Shown here piece by piece: positions 50,004 to 60,099 of a stretch of DNA of 64,000 nucleotides; position 1 is the first letter of the stretch; each line of letters begins with the position of its first letter. The stretch is from NCBI GenBank assembly GCA_964006375.1, contig OZ023269.1, forward strand, positions 130,564,809 to 130,628,808, in the 5' to 3' direction. The DNA comes from Tillus elongatus. Taxonomy: Eukaryota; Arthropoda; Insecta; Coleoptera; Cleridae. The notes under the pieces were generated by a model. That model searched no databases. It saw only the letters and a program-made list of their open reading frames with translations, and was not told where the DNA came from. A program made the position numbers and the translations under genes.

Positions 50004-51119
50004 TTGCATAATGCAACAGTGACTAATTTTTTAAGTAAAATATTAACGAAATCATCCAGGATAGGACTATACAGACTAGCCTGCAATGGTAAACTGAAGA
50101 TAAACCCAAGCTTTAGCGGCCACTGCAAAATTCAGGAGATCGTGAAGGAGCCCATGCTTGAAATGAGGTCAGACATCGCGAGCCCGCGAAAATGCAGGGA
50201 AAACAATTTTACAGTGGGAATCCCTGACCGCGAGGAATGGTGGGTGGAGACGCCGGGCTTATCACGGGACGCGCTCGTCTGGTTCACCGACGTATCTGGC
50301 GGGGAGCGTGGGACGGGGGCAGGTTTTTATTCGGAAGGACCGAGGGTAAGTCATAGTATTTTCCTCGGAACCCATGCAACGGTCTTTCAGGCCGAAATGT
50401 ACGCCATCCTGCACTGTGTGCGGGAGAACAAGTGGAGGCGCTACACCAACAAGCGGATCTTCATAGCCACAGATAGCCAGGCAGCCCTTAAGGCCCTAAG
50501 TAGCCCACGGGTATACTTCAGACTGGTAAGTGACTGCCGAGACGAGACGAGCGACCTGGCTGGGCAGAATGAGGTCACATTCATCTGGGTGCCAGGTCAC
50601 TCGGGGGTCAAAGGCAATGAAGAAGCTGACAGTCTCGCGAAGAGAGGGTCAGCAGAACCATTTATCGGACCAGCACCGGTTTTGGGCGTGACAAAGAGCA
50701 CGGCCAGGGGAGCCATTAAGTCCTGGCTCAGAAACCAACACAAGGTGTACTGGGCGGACTGTCCAGGGCTCAGACATGGGAAGTCAGTAATTGACGAACC
50801 CAGTTCAAAGAGAGCTGTGGAGCTGCTAAATCTTAGCAGAGGACAGCTCAGAAACATAACAGGTCTCTTGACGGGACACATGGCCGTCAAGCAACACCTG
50901 CATAAAATGGGGCGGTTCGAGGGGGACCTCGCATGCAGACTCTGCGGCGAGGGGGAGGAATCAGCCCAGCACATCTTGTGCGAGTGTAAAGCCCTGGACC
51001 GCAAAAGACAACTGATCTACGGTCAGTCTAGACCGGAGACAGAGCATTATAAAACTTCACCCTACCAATCGCTGTGCAGACTAGTTCAAGGCACAGTGAT
51101 TTTGGAATGGGTGGGGTAA
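50004..51119 (+). CDS. R1-like RNase H and C-terminal zinc knuckle, catalytic residues intact
   Basis: A single 371-codon frame without stops. Residues 1-30 are probably not original coding sequence: the frame opens with a TTG codon in the target duplication of the neighbouring SINE. From about residue 43 (IQEIVKEPMLEMRS) it matches the other copy. RNase H (about 88-220) has Asp96 in WFTDVSG, Glu131 in AEMYAI, Asp157 in ATDSQAA, His199 in VPGHSGV and Asp209 in NEEADS. The only change at a conserved site is Gly97 to Val. The C-terminal zinc knuckle is Cys311, Cys314, His323, Cys328. In the full element this domain follows the reverse transcriptase and removes template RNA from the first cDNA strand. 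Alone it has no promoter in view. Long frame retention suggests a young insertion; use by the host is possible but unsupported. Confidence 0.88.
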   Translation: MHNATVTNFLSKILTKSSRIGLYRLACNGKLKINPSFSGHCKIQEIVKEPMLEMRSDIASPRKCRENNFTVGIPDREEWWVETPGLSRDALVWFTDVSGGERGTGAGFYSEGPRVSHSIFLGTHATVFQAEMYAILHCVRENKWRRYTNKRIFIATDSQAALKALSSPRVYFRLVSDCRDETSDLAGQNEVTFIWVPGHSGVKGNEEADSLAKRGSAEPFIGPAPVLGVTKSTARGAIKSWLRNQHKVYWADCPGLRHGKSVIDEPSSKRAVELLNLSRGQLRNITGLLTGHMAVKQHLHKMGRFEGDLACRLCGEGEESAQHILCECKALDRKRQLIYGQSRPETEHYKTSPYQSLCRLVQGTVILEWVG

Positions 51120-51240
51120 AAAGACTAAGGGCATGCACAATAAGCCAAAGGCTGCAGTGCTATCGGGGCGGCAAAGTCGCGGACGAGCTCTGAAGGAAAA
51201 AGAAAACGAAACCATATTCTACATTTCCTGAGAAAGAGAT
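50040..51240 (+). mobile_element. R1-like LINE fragment: RNase H, zinc knuckle and 3' UTR
   Basis: 5'-truncated LINE piece inserted next to SINE-A copy 6. The coding part ends at 51119. The 3' UTR with GCACAATAAGCCAAAGGCTG runs to about 51240 and matches the dead copy at 10946-12025. Confidence 0.85.
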
Positions 51241-51336
51241 TCATTTAAAGAATCATTAAATCAGAAGTAATTTAAAAAAAAAGATAGGTTTTGCAAGCGA
51301 AAACATTATAGTACTCTTTGAACTAACTATTTAATT

Positions 51337-51618
51337 ATGTTAGATTTCACTAAGTGAAGATTGGAACCTGTGATGAGCACTGATAAGTACACTTGGAGAA
51401 CCCAAATCACCACAACACATCTTTTTAAAGACCTGACGATCGTTTCACTAACAAGGTTAGCGTCATAAAAGGATGAAAAATTCTGTCTACATACATGTTC
51501 CTCTCAAGAATTTTTCATCCTCCATGACGCTAACCTTGTCAGTGAAACGATCGTCAGGTCTTTAAAAAGATGTGTTGTGGTGATTTGGGTTCTCCAAGTG
51601 TAGTTATATGTTAGATTT
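51337..51618. mobile_element. Hairpin element copy 2 with 12-bp target duplication
   Basis: The direct repeat TATGTTAGATTT at 51337-51348 and 51607-51618 brackets a 258-bp body. Two arms of about 100 bp pair nearly perfectly around a loop of about 22 nt (near 51483-51504). The left side carries an extra unpaired end (AAGTGAAGATTGGAACC, then GTGATGAGCACTGATAAG). Both arms hold the hammerhead-like block (GCTAAC, GTTAGT or GTCAGT, GAAACGATCGTCAGG), but the leading CTGATGA has become TTATGAC or CCATGAC. A transcript would fold into a long double-stranded RNA. Confidence 0.85.
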
Positions 51619-51674
51619 GTTTTAAAACTTCAGCTAAAAAAGGGGTTGTAATATTAAATTTACTTCAAAGCACA

Positions 51675-51998
51675 GAGCCTCGATAGTCCAGGGGTAAGAA
51701 CGTGTACCTCTGAGCCAAAGGGTAGATGGTTAGATTCCCAGGGTTTCCCTTTAACTTTTTCTGTACATACTGTAAAATTAACATCAACTGAAGTTGTGGC
51801 ATTGTATTTGAGCAACTCGAATGTCTCAACGTTCCGCCCTTCGGAGGGGACATAAGGCCGTCGGTCCCGTGGTCATGTTATGTTGGGCACGTTAAAGATC
51901 CCCCCCTCCTTACATAAAGGCGGGGGTTGGGCAAAATTTTCAGGATAGTGAGGTAAAACTGCTCCCTGGCGTCGGTGATTGGTCAGAGTCGAGAAAAT
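51675..51998 (+). mobile_element. SINE-A copy 7, diverged
   Basis: Head with a changed B-box (GGTTAGATTCCC), and a body with GTCGGTCCCGTGGTCATGTT and GGCGTCGGTGATTGGTCAGA. The tail is lost at about 51998. Confidence 0.85.
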
Positions 51999-52099
51999 AT
52001 TTCCCTATCTTTATTCCATTCCCACGTATTGTCGGCATCTTTTGTAAGTGGCCGATCAATAAACTATGCTTAGGCGGAGGTGCTTAATTCATACAACAA

Positions 52100-52102
<3 letters not shown>

Positions 52103-52169
<67 letters not shown>
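52103..52169. repeat. (TA)n array, 67 bp
   Basis: Next to Penelope-like copy 4, at the same point (after Phe-Glu-Ser) as the array at 14480-14591. Confidence 0.95.
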
Positions 52170-52170
<1 letters not shown>

Positions 52171-52235
52171 TTTCGAAAGCATCTATCTGTCCTGGTTGTC
52201 TAACATCAAAAATGTTGTAACTTCGACAGACCGAA
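52170..52235 (-). pseudogene. Penelope-like element copy 4, tiny C-terminal scrap
   Basis: The minus strand gives NIFDVRQPGQIDAFES, matching [14 protein letters not shown] of copy 1, and then runs into the (TA)n array. Only about 20 codons are recognisable. Confidence 0.5.
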
Positions 52236-52239
52236 AAAA

Positions 52240-52895
52240 AGAGGAATATTTAAAATAATGGTCAAAGATTATGAAAAGCTAATGCAAGCAAACTGTCGGA
52301 GACTGCAATTTATACTGCATATTGATTAGAATGAAAATATCTAGTTAAAAAAATATGGAGTTCGAAACTCCACAACCCGTAGAATTATTATTTCTGATTG
52401 GAGAAGAAGGTAAAATGGGAAATGAAGTGCATTGTTTCAAGATATGCCAGGGAATTAGTAGACAATGATTAAGGTAGGAAACAATGCATTGAATAAGCAA
52501 TCAAATATTTACCACCTCACTTGTTTGGCATTTTCCTTGGCTTAGAGGCAGCCAGAAGATGAAAGCGGAGGGAAATACCCGAATCTAGAGTATATTTTGA
52601 ATTTAAATAAATGCAGAAGGGTGAAAGTTTAAAAGCGTGGGTCCCGCATTCGTCACAAGGATTACAGATGAAAAGCATCTGTAAGCGAGAGAGAATAGTG
52701 TCCTCTATATTTTGCTTTTAAGGTAAAAGAAGGGGGAAAACAAGCCTAAAAGTGTATGTTTATTTAATATCAAGCTTCTTTTGCTGCAAGTGACTCACAA
52801 TAAAGTGCCCAATTTTACATATTAGTACTGATCACTTTTTAAAATCTTTACAACAAATGGGTTAAATGTTCAGCTTTGAATATTATATAAGTATT
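52240..52895. other. No feature seen
   Basis: No repeat or domain recognised. There is a weakly purine-rich stretch at 52500-52740. Confidence 0.5.
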
Positions 52896-52899
52896 CAAA

Positions 52900-53400
52900 T
52901 TTTAGGAAATTTTCGTAGAAAAAATTGCTATTTGAAAATTGTTCCAAATGCGCACGAACTAGGGCATTAGAACCCATATCTCTCGTCAGTTTTAATTTTT
53001 GGATGTTTATATTTATCACACCGTTGACTCAAAAAACAAAAGCTGGCTTTTGATCACATTTGGTGAGTTCCTTCTTTGTGCAAGTGAAAAATCGGACCCA
53101 TATTTCCCGAAATATATTCGGTTTCTGTTCCGAAAGTTTTGTATCTCCGGAAATAATAAAGCTATGGCACCTAAATTTCGTACACAAGTTTCTACATACC
53201 AAACTTCAGGGTTTTGAGTGAAAATAAAAAAGCATTTAAAGAAAAAAAAATGGGTGCTATGGGTGTGGTCAGAGAAGCGCACATGAACAAAGTATTTTAT
53301 GTGGTTAACAAAGCCTATTGAATGTTACAGCCAAAAGAAATAAGTTTTCTTGTTGCAAAAATGTCAAGAAGTGCATGAAAAATGACTTCAAAAATGTTAC
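52900..53400 (+). repeat. HINE-like copy without a (TA)n array
   Basis: E5-side block (GCGCACGAACTAGGGCATTA, AACCCATATCTCTCGTCAGT) is joined to the middle block by only TTTGGATGTTTATATTTATC. It shows what the site looks like with no TA expansion. Confidence 0.75.
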
Positions 53401-53536
53401 ACCTTTTAGTGAATTTTCTTAAAAAAAATTCACTAATGAGGAGATCCCGACTTTTGAATTTTGAAAAAATTTCTTCGCATGAGCGCTAATTAGGCCCCCC
53501 AGAAAACATATCCGGGGTCAGTTTCAATTTTTATAT

Positions 53537-53539
<3 letters not shown>

Positions 53540-53606
<67 letters not shown>
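53540..53606. repeat. (TA)n array, 67 bp
   Basis: Core of the HINE-C copy at 53405-54717. Confidence 0.95.
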
Positions 53607-53610
<4 letters not shown>

Positions 53611-54405
53611 CACACCGATAACTAAAAAAATAAGGGGCCGATTTTGATCAAATTTGGTGAAAAAATTCCTTTTGCAAATGGCTTGGATGAGTTCGTTAGT
53701 CAAGAAAATCTGCCCAGGTTTTCCCGGAAAATTTTGTGTTTTCTTTCAAAAAAAATTTATATCTCCGGAATTAACAAAGTAAGGGCAACCAAATTTGGGA
53801 CGCAGGCTTACATCCTTATAGGTAAGTTACCTACCAAAATTTAGCTATGTAGGTCAAAATACAAAAAAGTTATAGGCATTTAAAAATAAATAAATTGGGG
53901 TTTTCCTCAAAACGTCAAAGTAGCGATTTAAAATGTCAAAATTGGCAACATTTAGGCAAATAACTTAAATCTAATACGGGCTATAGAAATAAAATGTCTC
54001 AAGAAGGATGTTTTACAAACCCTAAAGTCTTAGTTTCAACCGTCATTGTCCTTTATTTTACTAAAATATTTGCAGAAAATTCATTTCAAATAGACCCTTT
54101 CACTGATGCTTGGCAGTAGCCTTAGCTATAGAGTTTATCATTTAATGGTATATAATTTTTGTCGAATTTTCATAAAAAATTAATAAAGTTCAATATATCC
54201 GTTATTATATAAGATATGAAGAAAATTTGTATATATTAATTATAGGGTGTCTTGGGCTACATCTTAAAAAAATATTTCTGCAATCACAGGTGGCCCATAA
54301 GTCGTTGGTGATACAAATTTCCTTTTTTTAATCAAACACGCCTTATGTTATTGCATTTTTGCATTTTCCATCGAAATATAATGCATGTTTGTAAGAAAAT
54401 AAATT

Positions 54406-54717
54406 CTGGACGCAGCAAGTGCGTTATGGTAGCGAATTTTTATCAAATGTTTCATATTTGAACAGTTCAATTTGCTATTAACCTATAAGGTTGACCAAGA
54501 AACGTGTTTTTTCGGGAACATTTTAAGTTTACTTTTGGAAATTTTTGTACATTTTCACACAATAAAGTTATTTTAATGGAACATGGCACATTGTTTTTAC
54601 TATATAGGTTATACTGGTAACCAAATTTGATGCCTGCTTTCTTAAAAAAACACACATATTTGTTATTAAAAAGATTTTTATGAAAATTCACTACCATAAC
54701 GCACTTGCTGCGTCCAG
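54406..54717. repeat. Inverted-E3 unit, 312 bp
   Basis: CTGGACGCAGCAAGTGCGTT at the left and its complement at the right, forming the 3' end of the full-length HINE-C. Compare 28894-29204. Confidence 0.9.
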
Positions 54718-54990
54718 AATTTTCTTGTAACGTCAAAGTTGCTATTTGAGAATTTAAAATTAACAATTCTTAACCAAAGATTCTGAAACGGATGCCGGTT
54801 ATGCAGAATAAATGTTGTGTGAAGTAAATTTGACAAAGCCTTCAGTTCTGCTTCAACCGCTTCCCTCGTTTTACTAAAATGTTTGCAGAAAATTCATTTC
54901 CAACAGACCCTTTCTTTGATGCTTCGGTATTAATTTCCGTTATAAAGTTCTGGATTTAATAGTCTATAATTTTTAGCGAATTTTCGTACA

Positions 54991-55762
54991 AAAAATTATC
55001 TAAAAGGAGATCACGACTTTTGAAATTCTTCCTTCTCTAGACTCAATTATGAAACTAAATTTAGAAATACTGACGCAGAGAGTGCGTTATGGTAATGAAT
55101 GCAGTGTCAGTATCCATTATAACAGAAATATTTTCGCAGCAAATGCGTTATGATAATGAATAAGGTAAGAACCTAATTAAAATCTAAATTTAAAAGTACG
55201 GACGCAGAAAGTGTATTATGTTAACGAATAAGATACCTATTAGCATGTATTATGAAAGAAGTACTGTCGAATTCAGTGTGTTACGGTAACGAATAACATA
55301 TCACGTTAAGCACATTTGGAGAACCCAAATCACGACAAGACGTCTTTTTAAAGACCTTACAATCGTTTCGCTAACAAAAAATTATCTAAAAGGAGATCAC
55401 GACTTTCGAAATTCTTCCTTCTCAGGACTTAATTATGAAACTAAATTTAGAAATACTAACCCAGAGAGTCCGCTATGGTAATGAATGCAGTGTCAGTATC
55501 CATTATAACAGAAATATTTTCGCAGCAAGTGCGTTATGATAATAAATAAGGTAAGAACCTAATTAAAAACTAAATTTAAAAATACGGACGCAGAAAGTGT
55601 ATTATGTTAACGAATAAGATACCTATTTGCATGTATTATGAAAGAAGTACTGTCGAATTCAGTGTGTTACGGTAACGAATAACATATCACGTTAAGCACA
55701 CTTGCAGAACCCAAATCACGAACACGTCTTTTTAAAGACCTTACAATCGTTTCGCTAACAAA
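54991..55762. repeat. Two tandem 386-bp units built from E3 monomers
   Basis: TAAAAGGAGATCACGACTTT at 55001 returns at 55387 (period 386). Each unit holds four E3-like monomers about 60-66 bp apart (near 55073, 55137, 55199 and 55265 in unit 1), such as GACGCAGAGAGTGCGTTATG and GACGCAGAAAGTGTATTATG. Each ends in one arm of the hairpin element (GTTAAGCACATTTGGAGAAC). It is thus a higher-order repeat combining two unrelated elements. Confidence 0.9.
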
Positions 55763-55935
55763 GTTAGCTTCATCAGATGATGAAATATTAGAATAGGACT
55801 ATTAGGATAGAATATTTCATCCTCTGATGAAGCTAACTTTGTTAACGCCACGATCGTTTGGTCTTTAAACAGATGTGCTGTGGTGAATTGGGTTCTCCAA
55901 GTGTGCTTATCAGTGCTCATCACAGGTTCAAATCT
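55690..55935. mobile_element. Hairpin element copy 3
   Basis: Overlaps the end of the second 386-bp unit. The left arm begins AAGCACACTTGCAGAACCC and the right arm ends CCAAGTGTGCTTATCAGTGC, followed by CATCACAGGTTCAAATCTTA. Arms of about 95 bp enclose a loop near 55785-55808. A clear target duplication was not seen. Confidence 0.8.
55735..55784 (-). ncRNA. Hammerhead-like motif in hairpin copy 3
   Basis: Minus strand: CTGATGA, one extra A, stem II GCTAAC with GTTAGC (6 perfect pairs, loop TTT), GAAA, CGATTG, then T and A at the cleavage position. It is the best preserved arm of this family. The opposite arm reads GCCA in place of GAAA. The extra base makes cleavage uncertain. Confidence 0.5.
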
Positions 55936-55999
55936 TAAGATATCACGTATTATTTAAGAAATGGTGACGCAGTGAGTGTGTTGGTAATAAATAACTTAT

Positions 56000-56106
<107 letters not shown>

Positions 56107-56144
56107 ATATCGCACTTTCTGTGTCAGTATTTTCATATTTTTAA

Positions 56145-56258
56145 TATTTTATTGAGTCAATAAAAGTAAATAATGTGAAAAAACCGTGTAGACTGGAACA
56201 GAGAAAATGTCCCCAAGAATGAATAGGATTACCGAAGTCAGTTTCAATGTTTATATCT

Positions 56259-56304
<46 letters not shown>

Positions 56305-58060
56305 CCATCTATGTGCGTATGTTAACGCAAATATAGATTATATGGATATCCAGGTGCAGTAGGATTTTTTTCGTATTCTTTAGTATAAATATAGACACGC
56401 AATAATAGTAAACGCTGTATTAAAATTCTTGCGTTGTGTAATTAATGAAACTTCATATTAATCGTTTTTTAGATAACAAAATTAGTTTTAGCATTTTAGG
56501 CAGAACAAACCACTATAAAAGGAACAACCAAATTAAACATTATGTGTTGGAGAATTCTATAGGTGACAAAGCGACTGTTCTGGATGTTGGCCTAACTTGC
56601 CTGAAGGAATTAAGTCATGTGTTAAATTGTGATACAGCAATTATACAAACTGTTTATCTATAGAACTTTCTACATACACTAGTGTCACAAGAGGGCGCTG
56701 CAAACTTTAAACCACATGCTAGGAACATCTTCACTTTCTCAGCTGACTCTGACCTTTTAAGCCAAATTAATAAGCCAGTTGGTATTGTAAAGGCTTGTAA
56801 ACACATTTCCCATTTTCGGAATGTAAATTAAAACACGAGCAATATTACTTTCTTAGCGAATGCCAGACCATTTTATGTGAAAATTTGGTTTGTTAAAAAT
56901 ACTCTTATTAAAAGCGAAATTTTGCAAAATATAAGAATTAAAATTGTCCAATTCACGTCACATGTATGAAGTGCAGTGTTACATGAGGCAGGGAGTTAGA
57001 CTTTAGAGGAAAAGAACATAGAAAAGATAGAGGTTTTTGTAAGGTTGACATAAAAAAACAACGGCAATGAACACTAAAATAGAGACGAATATATGTTTGC
57101 TAAAAAAGTGACAAACAAAAAAAAACTTACTGAAATACATTAAGATTTAAGAGGAAAATGGCAAAATCTTTTGGATAAATAACTTTCTGAGGTATCTACA
57201 CCAATTGAGGAAGTTTAAAAGGTATAGACAATAAGAAAGAACTACCGGAGAATCAGAATCAATGCAACCTTACAAAGACGGTGTGTAATCTTCTCTAGGC
57301 TATGATGATGTCATTCTTACATTTAAAATTATAAACTTTCTTCTTTGGCCAGAGAAACAAAAAAATGTGCTAAATAAGTTTGCCAAACTAAGAACAAATA
57401 TCGATTAAATATTTTGTACTCACTAATCTGTTTGAGAAGTTTTAAAATGTTAATTAGAAAAAGCGATTAAATTATATAATTAATATTCTTCTGGAACCTC
57501 TGACAAACAGGTCTGTCGTAACTTTCCATGGCATCTTTTTATTTGCTAAATTTTAAATTAGGGAGGTATTGATTTTCCTTATTGGAATTCCGTTTATTTG
57601 TATCGTATAGCTTATGTTTATGAAACAGGAAGCGACAGTTTGCAACATTCTGAGAGGCGACGAACTTTAATAACGACAACTTTAATAAAGGCGAATTTAC
57701 AAATGTACATTTTCCAGACCGGCTTATATTTATGTCCTCGACATTCACGTACAACTTCACTAGTCTTCTTTATAGACAAGATAGGTATAGAAAATCTTAT
57801 TTCCATGGTGTCGACATTTTTAATGAGCTCTTTTGTATGTAAAGTTATTAGGACATAAAACAAACGACTGCATATATTTTCCTGTTCATTGGAGATACGG
57901 CGATGTAAAAATTAAAACTCTAAAAGTGACGTTATGGATGTAAATATGCGAACATGAGCAAGGAAAATTGCCACCTAGTGTAACACAACTTTAAAAATAG
58001 CCTTAAAATGTTTACGCATAAGTTTCTAGTTATACATAGTGACAATATTATGGTATTTAA
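56145..58060. other. Mostly unassigned
   Basis: Contains a short (TA)n at 56261-56301 preceded by a HINE-like scrap (GTCAGTTTCAATGTTTATAT). A 72-codon plus frame at 56445-56663 (with LDVGLTCLKELSHVLN) and an 86-codon one at 57598-57858 have no domain I recognise. This is the longest stretch with little repeat content and is worth searching for host exons. Confidence 0.4.
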
Positions 58061-58063
58061 TGT

Positions 58064-58945
58064 GAGACATACTTGGTTGGTTGTACAGCGTCCAGAATTT
58101 ATTAAAACAGCAAAACCTATAAAATCCCAAGGATACGATTCCAAACTAATCCCACGGAGTTTACAATTTCTTGTTCCGACTGTTCCCGAACTTATGTAGG
58201 ACAAACAAATAGACGCATCCACAATAGAATATATGAACACACCCTTGCAGTTAGAAAATCCGACCCCTCATCGGCGCTGGCCATGCATCATATTTATATA
58301 GGACACAAAATAGACTTCGACAATGCCAAAACAATAACCCCGGTTTACAATTTCAAAACCAGAATTATCCGCGAAGCAATCGAGTTCAACGTTCAGATTC
58401 TTTAAGTGAGAAAGATGATGGTCTTCGTCTTCCGGTTACTTGCAAACCTATTATATCTTCATTACAAACACACAAAAGGACAATAAATTCAATAGATAAT
58501 TTAATTTCCCCATTACCTCACTCAACACATACCTGCAATCCTCTTAATACTTTAACTACCGTGACAAAAGCCCCTGACTTAATTGACCGCGACCCGACTC
58601 AATACACTGATACTGAAGCAGGTAGACGAAACGATACATACAATACAAGACTTGCAACGAACTGCCAGATCTCTCTTAGGCCCAGAGTTGAGACACACTG
58701 AGACCTTAGAGACGATCTCCGACGAGATTTGGGGAGTAGGCAAATTCAGGCCCCGTTATCGAGCTACAACTACCCAACCCACCGTTGTCCACCGCCCTAA
58801 GGAGTACGTACGGAGATTGAGGCCTTAGAGTTCATGTCCTCACATATTCCCTTTCCCTCTTGAAAATGGCTCTAAAACAGGAGCCAAAACGCCGAGTTTT
58901 AATAAATTCTGGACGCGGTTCAACCAGAGAACCAAGTATATCTAT
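58064..58945 (+). pseudogene. Penelope-like element copy 3 with inverted end
   Basis: Plus-strand, 5'-truncated. RTYVGQTNRRIHNRIYEHTL (in frame from about 58190) is the GIY-YIG core, followed by SSALAMHH and FKTRIIREAIEF, then a frameshift near 58400. The 3' region has a hammerhead-like motif at 58858-58896 and ends near 58945 (CAACCAGAGAACCAAGTATA). The 5' end at 58064-58107 (TACTTGGTTGGTTGTACAGC, then CCAGAATTTATTAAAAC) is the reverse complement of 58898-58945. The copy is therefore bounded by inverted repeats of about 40 bp, a known arrangement in Penelope-like insertions. It sits against the 3' end of the transposase pseudogene at 58946-60000. Confidence 0.88.
58858..58896 (+). ncRNA. Degenerate hammerhead at Penelope 3' end (copy 3)
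   Basis: TTGAAAA for CTGANGA, stem II GGCTCT with GGAGCC (one G-U), CAAA for GAAA, CGCC for CGTC. It is more worn than copy 2 but in the same position relative to the 3' end. Confidence 0.5.
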
Positions 58946-60000
58946 ATCACGCAATGATGGATACCACTTTACAATAATTGTTCTAAGTTATCGTCCTGTT
59001 GTTGAACACAGTCTCGCTCGACGTATCCATGAATCGGCATAACTCGCAAGATCTAGGCTGGTTAAGAAGATCCTCGGGGTCAAGTATTTTGTTGGTCTAT
59101 ACCATTGTCTTTCTTCATAAGGCTTCAAAAATAAAAGTCTTAGGGTGTAAGTCCGGGTGACCAAATAGGCGATGGAACAGAACCACCTGAACCAATTCAT
59201 TTATAGTCAAACCTGTTGTTCAACTCTTGGCGAAATAAACGATTAAAATGCAGAGGTGCACCATCTTTCAAACTATATTTGTGGACGCACGTTGAAAGCA
59301 ACTTTTTTAAGGGCTCTTGCATATTACGTTACAATCAAAAGAAATACCAATTTCTAATTAATCAATTTATTGGGACAATGGGTTTATTTAGTTGCCTGTT
59401 GACCAGTCCTGCCCAAACGTCTATCAAGAATATGTGCTGGAAATGATGATGACAAACAGCCCGCGGATTTGTGACCAATTAAATATGAGTATTATAAAGA
59501 TACTGATGCGGTTACGTGTGAACGTTGCTTTATTAGTCGCCAATACAACTGAGAAAACGTTGGGAATTTCAGCATATTTTCATAGAAACCATCGGCAGAA
59601 TTGCAAGCATAAATGATGATTCTTATATCATAAAGCTTGTACTGTTTGTACATAGCAAAATACAATTGACTTTAGGCAGTGTTTGACATTTGAGATAGTT
59701 ACTTGACAAGTTATATTTTGAATACGATTAGATGGATCTTCTTCAACAAGGTTTAAGACTTTATCTTCCGCGTCCAAAATTCGTTGGTGTTGGCCTGGTT
59801 CACTACCCCGCCTTTGACGTCTTTGCAGTACACCACTTTCTCATGCACGGATTAGTAGGGTGGTATTTTTTGTGCAATAGGGGTTAATTTGTTAGGAAAC
59901 CTCCTAGCGTACAATCGGCTTGCAGCAGCAGAATTCTGGCGTACTTCCAAAAGGTATAGCAACATATCAACGTATTCATTGTTAGTGCGACAAACCATAG
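58946..60000 (-). pseudogene. DUF4817/DDE_3-type transposase pseudogene
   Basis: Read on the minus strand in shifting frames. Near 59990-59880: NEYVDMLLYLLEVRQNSAAA and ASRLYARRFPNK, typical of the N-terminal helix-turn-helix (DUF4817). Near 59430-59380: FLIDVWAGLVN. Near 59290-59210: KDGAPLHFNRLFRQELNNRF (the second catalytic Asp is in DGAP). Near 59180-59130: GSGGSVPSPIWSPGL, where the family has SPDLNPLDFF, so the third catalytic residue region is damaged. Near 59040-58960: a RDCVQQQDDNLEQLL tail. This is the widespread insect Tc1/mariner-related transposase. It has many stops and no terminal repeats in view. Confidence 0.8.
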
Positions 60001-60099
60001 TTTCCACTTTCTATATTAGGATGTGACCAAAAAAGATATTCGAAGAATGGCTTATACTTCAACAGTGAGAAAGGAAGAAAGTTAAGCATGCAAAAATGT

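Larger units (their letters stand above)
53405..54717 (+). mobile_element. HINE-C copy, full length (1313 bp)
   Basis: E5 at 53405-53438 (TTTAGTGAATTTTC facing AAAATTCACTAA), E5-side block, (TA)n at 53540-53606 and C-type interior. The inverted-E3 unit is at 54406-54717. E3 ends ATAACGCACTTGCTGCGTCC with the stem-loop perfect. Confidence 0.88.

Noticed and set aside
50597..51004. Minus-strand 135-codon frame
   Set aside because: Antisense shadow of the RNase H frame.
51360..51400. Hairpin element as a tRNA-derived SINE (GGTTCAAATC resembles a B-box on one strand)
   Set aside because: No matching A-box at the right distance and no tRNA-like fold; the hammerhead-like arms explain the element better.
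51349..51606. microRNA precursor
   Set aside because: Arms of about 100 bp pair almost perfectly and the unit has target duplications and dispersed copies, so it is a mobile element. Small RNAs from it remain possible.
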